The position numbers were made by a program, and so were the translations under genes. DNA of 64,000 nucleotides from Tatumella terrea (GTDB lineage: Bacteria > Pseudomonadota > Gammaproteobacteria > Enterobacterales > Enterobacteriaceae). Location: assembly GCF_039523755.1 (NCBI RefSeq), contig NZ_BAAAFX010000021.1, positions 62,001 through 126,000 on the forward strand, written 5' to 3'. The notes under the pieces are model-generated. The model worked only from the letters and a program-made list of their open reading frames with translations. It was not told where the DNA came from and searched no databases. Below, piece after piece: positions 26,241 to 35,859 of this stretch (the first letter of the stretch is position 1; the number at the start of each line of letters is the position of its first letter).

Positions 26241-29200
26241 CTATTTCTCAGCAAGTGTTGCCAGAAAATCATAGCGTCTTTGTAAATCTTCTGCCGCGTC
26301 TTTCCAAAGCTGTTCAGCGATTTCCGGCTGCTGTTGATTGAGACGCCGGAACCGCTGCTCATTGCCCAGCGTTTCTGCCAGTGCATCTGACGGAGGGCGT
26401 GAGTCCAGGCTCAGCGGCGGCTGACCGGTTTCACTGCGACGCGGATCGAAACGGTACAGGGGCCAGAAGCCGGTGGCTGTCAGCTGACGCATCTGGTCAT
26501 GGCTCAGCGCCAGGTCATAGCCGTGTTCCTCACAGGGACTGTAAGCGATAACCAGAGACGGTCCCGGATAGGCCTCAGCTTCCTGAATAGCTTTCACTGT
26601 CTGGTTAAGCTGGGCTCCCAGTGAAATCTGAGCTACATACACATGTCCGTACATCATAATATTGACTCCAAGATCCTTGCGGGCCTTACGCTTGCCGTGC
26701 TCTCCGAACTTCGTCACCGCACCCAGCGGTGTCGCTTTTGAGGCCTGCCCGCCGGTATTGGAATAACACTGCGTATCCAGTACCAGCACGTTGACGTTCT
26801 CATCCATGCTGAGTACATGGTCCAGTCCGCCATAACCGATATCATAGGCCCAGCCATCGCCGCCGATAAGCCAGACTGACTTATCCACCAGCGCATCCGC
26901 ATCCCGTTGCAGTTCTGCAGCCTGCGGGGCCGGCGCCCCGTCGAGTGCTGCCTGTAGTGCGGTTATCTGTTCGCGCCGCTGTTCTGTTTCCGCCGGTTGC
27001 TGTAATGCGGCAAATAATGTCTCCGGGACCAGCTTACGGCACTGGTCAAGTAAGCGTAACACCCGGTTTTTACGGTGATCGGTCGTCAGCCTGAACCCCA
27101 GACCAAATTCTGCGTTATCCTCAAACAATGAGTTAGCCCAGGCCGGTCCGCGCCCGTGACGATCGGTGGTATAGGGTGTGGAAGGGAGGTTACCGCCGTA
27201 AATTGATGAGCAGCCGGTGGCATTGGCAATCAATAGCCGATCCCCCCACAACTGTGTTAGCAGCTTGATATAAGGGGTTTCGCCACACCCGGAACAGGCT
27301 CCGGAATATTCCATCAACGGCGTGAGTAACTGTGACGTGCGTATATCAATCCGTTCCAGTTGCTGGCTCTGCATTTCCGGCAATCGCAGGAAGAACTCAA
27401 AGTGAGTTTTTTCTTCTTCGGCATGTTCCAGGTGCGGACGCATATTGATGGCTTTAATCTCCGGTTGCTGGCGATCTTTAGCCGGACACACCTCAACGCA
27501 GAGATTGCAGCCGGTGCAGTCCTCCGGGGCCACCTGCAGCACATATTTCCGGCCACGCATATCCCGGGACTTAACATCCAGTGATTGCAGGGAGACCGGG
27601 GCCTCATCCAGCGCTTCCGGTGCGACCACTTTGGCCCTGATCGCCGCATGAGGGCAGGCAGCGACGCAGTGATTACACTGAGTACAGAGGTCTGGCTTCC
27701 AGATGGGAATGTCGCTGGCAATGTTCCGTTTTTCCCACTGCGTGGTGCCGGAAGGCCAGGTACCGTCGGGGGGCAGGGCGGAAACCGGTAGTTTATCACC
27801 CAGACCGGCAAGCATGGCGGCAGTCACGGTTTTGACAAAGTCCGGTGCGGCCTCGGAGACCACAGGCGGACGTGGCCGGCTTGTGTCAGAGACCGGCTGC
27901 AGCGGTATTTCATGCAACGATCCCCGCGCCAGGGCCAGTGCCTGCCAGTTTTTTTCGACCAGTTCCTGACCTTTACTACGATAACTACGTTCGAGGGCCG
28001 CTTCCAGGGCCTGGCTGGCCTGTTCCCGGGGAATAACTTCGCTCAGACTGAAAAATGCCATCTGCATGACCGTATTAATACGTGCCCCCAGCCCGCACTT
28101 ACGGGCTATCCGGGCGGCATTAATGGTAAAGAGCCTGGCCTGTCGTTGGTTCAGCACACTCTGAACTTCCCGGGGCAAGGTCTGCCAGACATTTTCCGGG
28201 GAATGTGGTGTGTTTAAGAGAAAGATCCCGCCGGGGCAGAGGTGTTCCGCCATCGGATATTTATCCAGAAACTGAGGCTGATGGCAGCCGACAAAACCGG
28301 CCTGACGGATCAGATAGGCTGATCGGATAGGGTGATCACTGACCCGTAAATGAGAAATAGTCAGCCCGCCGGCTTTTTTGGAGTCATAAACGAAGTACCC
28401 CTGGGCATAGTTGTCAGTATTTTCGCCGATGATGCGGATATTATTTTTGGTGGCAGAGACACTACCGTCACTGCCCAGCCCGTAGAACAGCGCTTCCATC
28501 TTCGCCAGTGAAGGCGGACGCTTTTCAGGTAATGGCAGTGAGAGGCGGGTCACATCATCATAAATACCGACGGTAAAACGGGGTTTCGGGGACGCTTTTT
28601 CCAGTTCACTGAAGATAGCCAGTACGCATTCCGGGTCAAATTCTTTAGAGGACAGTCCATAGCGGCCTCCGGAAATGCGGGGCAATGCCTGCCGTTCACC
28701 GCGGCTGACCGCATCCGCCAGTGCGCTGATAACATCCAGGCAAAGAGGCTCGGCTGGCGCACCCGGCTCTTTCGTTCTGTCCAGCACGGCAATCGTGCGC
28801 ACAGTCTGAGGCAGTTTTGCCAGCAGATGTGCGGCAGAGAAGGGCCGGTATAAGCGGACTTTCAGCACGCCGACTTTCTCTCCCCGGCCCAGTAACAGGT
28901 CGGTGACCTCTTCACAGGTACCGCCCGCCGAACCCATGATGATAATGACCCGTTCGGCCTGCGGATGACCATAATAATCGAAGGGCGCGTAGTGGCGGCC
29001 GGTGAGTGAGGCAAACTGCTGCATGGTCTCTTCCACATGTCCGCAGACGGCATCATACCAGGGGTTTGTTGCTTCACGGGACTGGAAGTAGGTGTCCGGG
29101 TTGGCGGATGTCCCGCGGATCACCGGCCGCTCAGGGTTAAGACCTCTGGCCCGATGTTCATTTATCGCCTGTTGTGGCAGCAGGGTTTTCAGCGTTTCAT

Positions 29201-29750
29201 CGCTTAGCGGGATAATCTTGTTCAGTTCATGAGAGGTCCGGAATCCGTCGAAAAAGTGGATAAACGGCACCCGGCTCTTCAGCGTTGCGGCATGCGAGAT
29301 AATGGCAAAATCCTGTGCTTCCTGCACACTACCGGCACACAGCATAGCGCAACCGGTTTGCCTGACCGCCATGACATCTGAATGATCACCAAAGATGGAG
29401 AGCGCATGCGTGGCCACCGTTCTGGCCGCCACATGCAATACAAAAGGCATCAGCTGGCCGCCCAGTTTATACAGGGTAGGGATCATCAGTAATAATCCCT
29501 GAGAGGACGTAAAGGATGTTGCCAGCCCGCCGGTCTGTAATGCGCCATGAACGGTACCGATGGCTCCGGCTTCTGATTGCATCTCCACCACCCGTGGAAT
29601 ATCTCCCCAGAGATTACGCTTACCGTGACCTGACCAGGCATCGGCCTGTTCCGCCATCGCAGAACTGGGGGTGATCGGGTAAATACCAATAATCTCACTG
29701 CATTTAAACGCGACTGCCGCGACCGCGCTGTTGCCATCTGTTGTTATCAT
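26241..29750 (-). CDS. nifJ: pyruvate:ferredoxin/flavodoxin oxidoreductase
   Basis: A 1169-residue single-chain pyruvate:ferredoxin (flavodoxin) oxidoreductase, the NifJ/YdbK type (E. coli YdbK 1174). It converts pyruvate and CoA to acetyl-CoA, CO2 and reduced flavodoxin or ferredoxin. Domains in order: pyrimidine-binding and transketolase-like N-terminus (IYPITPSSAMAEQAD), gamma domain, two [4Fe-4S] sites CTQCNHCVAACP and CTGCNLCVEVCP (residues about 685-760), and the C-terminal thiamine diphosphate domain with GGDGWAYDIGYGG and NTGGQ. The CSGCGE cysteines near residue 820 hold the third cluster. Start has AGGTGAG ahead. No nitrogenase genes nearby, so a housekeeping or oxidative-stress role like YdbK is likely. 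Confidence 0.95.
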   Translation of the reverse strand: MITTDGNSAVAAVAFKCSEIIGIYPITPSSAMAEQADAWSGHGKRNLWGDIPRVVEMQSEAGAIGTVHGALQTGGLATSFTSSQGLLLMIPTLYKLGGQLMPFVLHVAARTVATHALSIFGDHSDVMAVRQTGCAMLCAGSVQEAQDFAIISHAATLKSRVPFIHFFDGFRTSHELNKIIPLSDETLKTLLPQQAINEHRARGLNPERPVIRGTSANPDTYFQSREATNPWYDAVCGHVEETMQQFASLTGRHYAPFDYYGHPQAERVIIIMGSAGGTCEEVTDLLLGRGEKVGVLKVRLYRPFSAAHLLAKLPQTVRTIAVLDRTKEPGAPAEPLCLDVISALADAVSRGERQALPRISGGRYGLSSKEFDPECVLAIFSELEKASPKPRFTVGIYDDVTRLSLPLPEKRPPSLAKMEALFYGLGSDGSVSATKNNIRIIGENTDNYAQGYFVYDSKKAGGLTISHLRVSDHPIRSAYLIRQAGFVGCHQPQFLDKYPMAEHLCPGGIFLLNTPHSPENVWQTLPREVQSVLNQRQARLFTINAARIARKCGLGARINTVMQMAFFSLSEVIPREQASQALEAALERSYRSKGQELVEKNWQALALARGSLHEIPLQPVSDTSRPRPPVVSEAAPDFVKTVTAAMLAGLGDKLPVSALPPDGTWPSGTTQWEKRNIASDIPIWKPDLCTQCNHCVAACPHAAIRAKVVAPEALDEAPVSLQSLDVKSRDMRGRKYVLQVAPEDCTGCNLCVEVCPAKDRQQPEIKAINMRPHLEHAEEEKTHFEFFLRLPEMQSQQLERIDIRTSQLLTPLMEYSGACSGCGETPYIKLLTQLWGDRLLIANATGCSSIYGGNLPSTPYTTDRHGRGPAWANSLFEDNAEFGLGFRLTTDHRKNRVLRLLDQCRKLVPETLFAALQQPAETEQRREQITALQAALDGAPAPQAAELQRDADALVDKSVWLIGGDGWAYDIGYGGLDHVLSMDENVNVLVLDTQCYSNTGGQASKATPLGAVTKFGEHGKRKARKDLGVNIMMYGHVYVAQISLGAQLNQTVKAIQEAEAYPGPSLVIAYSPCEEHGYDLALSHDQMRQLTATGFWPLYRFDPRRSETGQPPLSLDSRPPSDALAETLGNEQRFRRLNQQQPEIAEQLWKDAAEDLQRRYDFLATLAEK

Positions 29751-29894
29751 TGCTCACCTGAAAATGTGTCATTATTTTTCAGGATCGTATCCCGCGCTCA
29801 TTAAGACGTGTTTTAAATCGTGCTATCAGTGTGGATTCGGGTGCGATCGTCTTCAAAGAACGGTTGGCGCGTAGCCAGCTGGCCGGTATCACAT

Positions 29895-29935
<41 letters not shown>

Positions 29936-29983
29936 GAGGATTCGGGTAATGGCGGGGGATATCCGTGACGTTTCGGCGACAGG

Positions 29984-30164
29984 TTACGGTCGGAGACTTG
30001 TGAGCCTGGCTGCGGGAGCTCCGCACTCTTTGTGACGCGTCCTGATGTCATCGCTGGTTTCGTGGATCGCCGGCTCACGGGCAGACATCTTTCACAGTGC
30101 GACCGGCTTCAACAGACTGCAGAACAGTGATCAATGGGGGTTCAGTCAATCGGGCTTCACGCTT
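29984..30164 (-). pseudogene. degenerate IS3-family orfA transposase fragment
   Basis: On the minus strand from 30164 the frame gives KREARLTEPPLITVLQ then SVEAGRTVKDVC, the N-terminal helix-turn-helix of IS3-group OrfA (usual form RFTEEQII.VLK.AEAG..V.DLCR). A stop at 30075-30077 breaks it, and a shifted frame continues REPAIHETSDD toward 29984 where the usual form has REAGISEATYY. No orfB and no terminal inverted repeats were found. A decayed insertion-sequence remnant. Confidence 0.6.
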
Positions 30165-30460
30165 AGCGATCTCCTGCGGGGGATATCGGTAAGATGTCAG
30201 AAGACCTTAGCCACCTTTAGGGGCAGTGAAGAAAAACGGCTGGCAATCTCCTGGATGTCAGAGGAGACATGACTTCGCCATGTATTACCTCCAGCTTCGT
30301 TGTCCGGGTTCTGTCTGATGGAATCCTCACATTTTTACCCTCGCCTTCCGGATGGGTTATTATTTAACTTGCTATTTTTAATATCTTTTTTAAGTCGCCG
30401 GTCATCTGGTTCAGGCACTATTCGTGCTGTCTCTGTTTCGCCAGACATCGAACATCATTT

Positions 30461-30685
30461 CGAAAATTAGCCACAGTTGATGGCACCCCTGCTGCACTGT
30501 TCAGATACGGGGGACCGGTGGCGGCCTGTTTAAGAAGGGGGGAATCTGGCTGTTCTCAAAACGTGAATATTTCGAAAAACAGCCACAGCTGTTGACTGGT
30601 TCTCTGTACTGTTCAGAAACGGGGGACCGGCTGCGGCCTGTTTTAAACGGGTGTAAATCGGATTGTCGGTAAATGTGAACGTTGC
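30461..30685. repeat. 112-bp direct repeat, 2 divergent copies
   Basis: Copies start at CGAAAA 30461 and 30573. Shared blocks are AGCCACAG, ACTGTTCAGA-ACGGGGGACCGG, GCGGCCTGTTT and GTGAA. Copies are about three-quarters identical by eye. Function unknown. Confidence 0.7.
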
Positions 30686-30808
30686 ATAGACATCCCCCTG
30701 CATCAGGTTGCAGAAAACTCCGCTTAAGAGCGCGCCCCGATTCAGGGGGATGGTCTGGCAACGTTATCAGATTTTTATCATTTTCGGATAAAATGGGCCG
30801 GTACAACG

Positions 30809-33800
30809 TTATACTACCTTTGGATAAAATGTCCTCGGAGCAGATCTATGCAAATCCATGCCGAAGCATCTTCGAAAGTCATCGTTGCTCAGACTGGCTT
30901 TAACAAAATATTTCGGATTTTGCATATGATTCAGACTGGGTGATGCTATCGGGTTCTTAGAATATCCAATCACAGGCCTGCCTAATTCATCCGCGAGGGC
31001 CTGTGCAGCTTGTTGCTTCGCATAACAGCTGAGTAAATGTACTGGCCCGGTTCTTCCACTGCCTGCATATAAATCAACATTGAGATCGCTCTTCATGGCT
31101 GATGCCAGGCTGGCCGGCGTTATCCACCGGGTATCTATGGTGTTCTGGTATCTTCCCCCCCAAGGTTTTTCAGAAACTTTTGTTCCAACGAGTAATTTAC
31201 CTTCTTCATTGCCATGAAGCACGAACGCATCTTCCCCTGTCCCTCTGAAACTATTGGTATACCCGCGGGGAAACTCTTTGCCATTATTAAGTTCCAGATC
31301 TAAAACCATACTGATGCCTTTGATCCTCTGAGTCTTCACTCTTTTTATCCCCCCTTTAAGCCCGGCCGCCAGCCCGGCCGCCAGTCCGGTCGCGCCCAGC
31401 CCCAGTGATACCCATCCTAATATTGCTGATTCCCGGGGGTTTTTATCCTCTACTGCGCCGCTCGCAATACCGGTCACGTCAGCGACAACCCCCGCAGTTC
31501 CCAGTGTCAGCGCCATTGCCGACGCTGAACCTATTGCCGCTGTCACCGCATTCGCTGTTGATACTGCCGCCCCGGTCTCAAGTGTTGTCGTCAACGCTAG
31601 CGCGATGGATGTCGCCGTCACCGAAAGACCTGCCGTGACCGCTGCCCCCAGTAACCCCAGAATACCCAGGCCTATGCCCAGTCCTCCCATCCAGCTCATA
31701 TGCCCGGTAGGATCGGTAAAGTTGATGGGATCACCCGCGCAGTAGGCATAGGGGTTAATCCCTCCTGTGTCAAACGGGCTCAGGCTGTCCGGACAGTGGA
31801 AGCGCATCAGCACCGGATTATAGGCCCGGTAGCCGTTCCCCAGAGAGTAACAGCCACTCAGCGGATCGATCCGCTCACCATTAAAACCGGTCAGTAAATT
31901 GACAGCATCACCGCTACCATAGGGGGACCAGCCGTGCAGTTGTACTTCTTCAGCCCCGCGACGTGACCATACCGGACTATCCTTATGATCCACGGCCGTC
32001 AGTGTGGTCCCATGACTGTCGTTTATGCCCAGGCTGCTGTGCCCATTTTTCAGCAGCCGGATTTCCCGCCCCTGTTCTGTGAGCACTTCATTCACCAGTT
32101 CACTTCCCCGGTAATAGAGCTGGCGGGTATCTCCGATGCTGACTTGCTGGCTGATAAGCTTATTCAGCGCATCGTAGCCGTAAGTCCCTGAACCTTTATC
32201 ATTATCACTTATCCCGATCAGACGCCCTGTTACGTCATAGGTCAGCGTTCGTGCCGCCTCGTCTTTTATCATCCGCCCGCAGGCGTCGTATTGCAGATCA
32301 ATGACCTGCGGATAGGCAGGGTGGGTGTGCGTCACCCGGGAAAGCTGCATCGGATCCCACTTATTCTGATAATGGAATGTCGCGATATCCGTGGTGCCGT
32401 CTGCCAGAGTGGTGACGACTTCGGTCAGATTGTTCAGTGCATCATATTGATAGGTTTGGGCAGCCAGCAGATAGCCGTAAGCATCCGGCGGCGGCATGCT
32501 TCCGCTGACGGTATAGCGGGTCAGCCGGTTGCGGCTGTCATAATCATACTGTTCATCTTTCAGTATTGTTCCCGCCTGCCGGGTCAGTCGCGTACTCATC
32601 AGCCCGTTCAGCAGCCAGATCTGCTCCACGGTCAGTGTATTGCCGGCGTCATCCGTCAGTGTGCGTGTAATTTCCTTGTTGAAGTCATCATAGGCCAGTC
32701 GGGTAGTCAGAGACGTGCCGGCAACAGGGTCACTCACAACCTGAGTGGTCAGCCTTTTCATGGCGTCGTAGTCCAGAGTCACCGTCAGGCTGTCATCGGT
32801 TATCCCCGTGATCATGCCATACTCATTGTGTATATAACGGGTTTGACTGCCTGTGACATCGGTATAGGCTAACGCCTCTCCGGTTAAGGTGCTTATATAG
32901 TCGGCCTGGCGTGGGTTATCCTGCCGGATGAATCGTTCCTGTTTAAGATTTCCTGAGCAGTTCCATATGTTCACATCTTCCGTATCGCCCTCTGTTGCCT
33001 TCAGCAAGTCACCGGTCAGGGGATCGTATTCAAATTTTTGTGTGAGTCCTCCGGCCGTCAGACTGGCCACCGCATCACTCAGCTCCGGAATGTAGGTATA
33101 AAGCAGGGTCTCTCCTGATGGCAGGGTCACCTTAGATGGCACCTGAGAAGCGTCATTGTAGTCATACGTGGTTATCCGCCCGCCGACAGCTTCCTGCGTG
33201 AGGCGGCCCAGACTGTCATATTCCCGCGTGCCCACTGTCCGGGCCTGTGTCTCCCCGGTATCGTCCGGGCCGGTTATCCGGATAAGGGTGACCTGGCTGT
33301 CACTGAGATGCGCGGCATACTCCCGTTCGACTATCGTGCCATCGGCTAATTCACGACGGGCTTCCCGGCCGAAGTTATCGTAGTCATACCGGGTGATATT
33401 GCCACGCTCATCTTCCTCCTCCCGTAACCGGTTCAGCCCGTCATAGACATACTTCTGCACCCCTTGTTCAGCGCCCGCGGCGTCCTGCATCTCTTTACGT
33501 ACCGGAAGCTGTGATTGAGTATCCAGGATGGTTATCGTGCTGCCACTGACCGTCTGGCTTTCTGTCGCACCGCCCTGAGAGTACTGTCGGGTAACCAGCT
33601 GAACAGGATTTGTTTCCGTGAGTAGTCGGGTGTGGTCTGAGAAGGACAACTGCGACTGGTTCCCCCAATGGTCATATCCGGCGCTGACCTTCACGACGAA
33701 ATTTTCGGGTGTGTCTGTGCCCGTCGTCTTCCAGTCCTGTCCTGCGCCGGTCTGATATTGCCCCAGTGCATTGTACTGCCTCGAGATAATATCAAACCAC

Positions 33801-35776
33801 CGTTGGGTATTGTCTGTGTCGAATCGTTGCTCGCTGATATCCCGCCCACTGCCATCAAAGTGATACCGTACCTGATTACCGACGGCATCTTTCCCGGTGG
33901 TGGCGGGACCGTTTTTATCAATACTATATTCCCAGCGATAGGTATTTTCATAAAGGGTGCCACTGGCCATCGTTCTGGTCAGCGGTCTGCCCAGCAGATC
34001 ATAGGTATGCACTGTCGTCACACTCTGTGCATCCGTTTCGCTGAACACCAGGCCGGATAAGGCAGATTGAGTGCATCGGGAGGTAGCGGTCAGCCCGTCA
34101 TGGCCGGTAAACGTTATCGTCTGATCTATCAGACCGTTGCTGACATGGGTCACAAAATCCTGCCGGCGGGTATAGGACTGTTGCTGGTCATAGTTGACGT
34201 CAACCAGTGCGGTGATCCGCCCAAATTCACTACTTTTACTGTCCGTATTATAAGCGGTCGTGCGCACTGACAGTTTTACAGCCCCGCTAAAGAGGGTCTG
34301 GGAGGTTTGAACAATATAATCTGTATCGCCCAGCAGACCATAGGTAAAGGTCTTTGTTTGTTGCGGTGCGTCATCATAATCACTACTGCGGGGCGTGGTT
34401 ACCGCACTTTTCAGAAAACGTACAAAACCGTAGAGTGCGGGCGGGCAGTTATCCCCGTCACCCTCAGCCGGATAGAACTCATAGACCGTCGTCGTGCCAT
34501 CAGGGGACTTAAGGCGCACGGGGTTCCCCTGGTCATCAAACTCAGTCAGGGTTATTTCTGAACGGGACTGTTCTCCCTCAGGAAGTGACGTGTCTGTCCA
34601 GGTGGTCGTCTGCGTTGCTGGCATCTGAAACTGAGGCGGCTGGGCATCAATGAAGTATCCCTCTTGAGCGTAATATGTCGTCAGAGTCTGATGTACGCTG
34701 CTCCCACGGGTCACGGTTTCCGCGATCTGCAGGTGATAGTTATTGTAGGTTCGCTCGGTGATGACGTGGGTATCGCCATCTGAAAGGGTTTCCGTGGAGC
34801 CATACTGGTAGTCCGTTAGCGTGGTATAGATGTAATCGCTGTCCGGATCCCAGTCACCGAAATTTCCGTTATAACCCAGAAAATTTTCGGTTGTATAGGC
34901 AAATTGCCGTAGTGTATCTGGCTGACCTGCGCCAGGGCTACGGATATGGGTGATAACCGCCGGCAAACGACCGGTGATGCCGTAGGCCTCCGGGTACATT
35001 AAGCCGTTTATCTGACTGTATTGCACCTCATCAGTCATGCCGGTCGGGTAAGTGACTCCGGTCAGCAACAGGTTTTGCGAGCCGTCGACGTTGTCGTAAC
35101 TAAAATACCAGTCCAGGCTTTCGTCCTCTGAAATCTGGCGGGTCAGAGTGTCAAGCTGTGTGTTATTGAGGAACCCGAGCACGACCCGGTATTCTTCGTC
35201 AGTGTCCGGCCAGACGATTATCTCTGTGGTATTGTTATACCCGATACTGCACAGGGGAGTCGTTTCATCGTTGATCTGCGTCAGCAGTGGATACTGACCG
35301 CTCCAGCCCCAGTCGAGCGTAAGTGTCCGGCCCAGTGGGGAGATAATCCGGGTCGTAACAAAATTGTTCTCTGCCACAAAGGTCAATCGTTCCTGTTTGC
35401 CCTCTTTCCAGATAACGGTATAGCCGTCAGCATCGTCCTGTCCGTTGGTGTAGGAAAAGCGAAAGTTTTTGAGCCGCTGATTACGAACGGTGTCTGAACC
35501 TGGTGCTACGCGGTATTTTTCGCCATTGCTGAGTTCCAGCAGGTTAGTGCGGTTATCGAACTGCGTTAGTCCGACAGAGAAACCACGGCCAAAACCGTAA
35601 TTGTTGTTATTCAGGGGAGAATAACTGAGTATCAGGGACACGTCGGGTCCCATCAGGTGGTTACCGGTCAGGGTAGCCACCGGGAAATTCACAGTAAACT
35701 GACCTGTACGTACATCAACGTCCGTCTGCAGGGCGCTAATAAAATTTCCGCTCTGCGTGGAGAAATTTTCGTTCAT
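30809..35776 (-). CDS. RHS/YD-repeat polymorphic toxin
   Basis: A 1655-residue RHS-repeat protein. The N-terminus resembles large secreted RHS proteins of Pseudomonas and insect-associated enterics; YD-type repeats (YDYDNFGREARR, YDALNNLTEV, YDSRNRLTRY) fill the middle. The RHS core ends near residue 1358 with the hallmark GINPYAYCAGDPINFTDPTG, the self-cleavage region. Alanine/glycine-rich hydrophobic segments (residues about 1362-1480) follow, then a tip of about 170 residues. The tip has VLHG (His1521) and VHLLSCY (Cys1584), a histidine-then-cysteine order recalling clan CD peptidases. The start at 35776 has GAGG 6 bases ahead. No immunity gene or VgrG/PAAR is adjacent; an unknown gene lies just upstream in the same direction. 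Confidence 0.85.
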   Translation of the reverse strand: MNENFSTQSGNFISALQTDVDVRTGQFTVNFPVATLTGNHLMGPDVSLILSYSPLNNNNYGFGRGFSVGLTQFDNRTNLLELSNGEKYRVAPGSDTVRNQRLKNFRFSYTNGQDDADGYTVIWKEGKQERLTFVAENNFVTTRIISPLGRTLTLDWGWSGQYPLLTQINDETTPLCSIGYNNTTEIIVWPDTDEEYRVVLGFLNNTQLDTLTRQISEDESLDWYFSYDNVDGSQNLLLTGVTYPTGMTDEVQYSQINGLMYPEAYGITGRLPAVITHIRSPGAGQPDTLRQFAYTTENFLGYNGNFGDWDPDSDYIYTTLTDYQYGSTETLSDGDTHVITERTYNNYHLQIAETVTRGSSVHQTLTTYYAQEGYFIDAQPPQFQMPATQTTTWTDTSLPEGEQSRSEITLTEFDDQGNPVRLKSPDGTTTVYEFYPAEGDGDNCPPALYGFVRFLKSAVTTPRSSDYDDAPQQTKTFTYGLLGDTDYIVQTSQTLFSGAVKLSVRTTAYNTDSKSSEFGRITALVDVNYDQQQSYTRRQDFVTHVSNGLIDQTITFTGHDGLTATSRCTQSALSGLVFSETDAQSVTTVHTYDLLGRPLTRTMASGTLYENTYRWEYSIDKNGPATTGKDAVGNQVRYHFDGSGRDISEQRFDTDNTQRWFDIISRQYNALGQYQTGAGQDWKTTGTDTPENFVVKVSAGYDHWGNQSQLSFSDHTRLLTETNPVQLVTRQYSQGGATESQTVSGSTITILDTQSQLPVRKEMQDAAGAEQGVQKYVYDGLNRLREEEDERGNITRYDYDNFGREARRELADGTIVEREYAAHLSDSQVTLIRITGPDDTGETQARTVGTREYDSLGRLTQEAVGGRITTYDYNDASQVPSKVTLPSGETLLYTYIPELSDAVASLTAGGLTQKFEYDPLTGDLLKATEGDTEDVNIWNCSGNLKQERFIRQDNPRQADYISTLTGEALAYTDVTGSQTRYIHNEYGMITGITDDSLTVTLDYDAMKRLTTQVVSDPVAGTSLTTRLAYDDFNKEITRTLTDDAGNTLTVEQIWLLNGLMSTRLTRQAGTILKDEQYDYDSRNRLTRYTVSGSMPPPDAYGYLLAAQTYQYDALNNLTEVVTTLADGTTDIATFHYQNKWDPMQLSRVTHTHPAYPQVIDLQYDACGRMIKDEAARTLTYDVTGRLIGISDNDKGSGTYGYDALNKLISQQVSIGDTRQLYYRGSELVNEVLTEQGREIRLLKNGHSSLGINDSHGTTLTAVDHKDSPVWSRRGAEEVQLHGWSPYGSGDAVNLLTGFNGERIDPLSGCYSLGNGYRAYNPVLMRFHCPDSLSPFDTGGINPYAYCAGDPINFTDPTGHMSWMGGLGIGLGILGLLGAAVTAGLSVTATSIALALTTTLETGAAVSTANAVTAAIGSASAMALTLGTAGVVADVTGIASGAVEDKNPRESAILGWVSLGLGATGLAAGLAAGLKGGIKRVKTQRIKGISMVLDLELNNGKEFPRGYTNSFRGTGEDAFVLHGNEEGKLLVGTKVSEKPWGGRYQNTIDTRWITPASLASAMKSDLNVDLYAGSGRTGPVHLLSCYAKQQAAQALADELGRPVIGYSKNPIASPSLNHMQNPKYFVKASLSNDDFRRCFGMDLHRSAPRTFYPKVV

Positions 35777-35859
35777 ATAAACCTCATTTCTCTTTTGTAT
35801 AAAGTCGTGGTTACAGACAGGTAAACTAAATCTGTAATGTGAAGTGCACTCTATTAATT

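Noticed and set aside
30501..30806. Candidate immunity gene just downstream of the RHS stop
   Set aside because: TTG start with no ribosome site, proline-rich, coincides with the 112-bp direct repeats.
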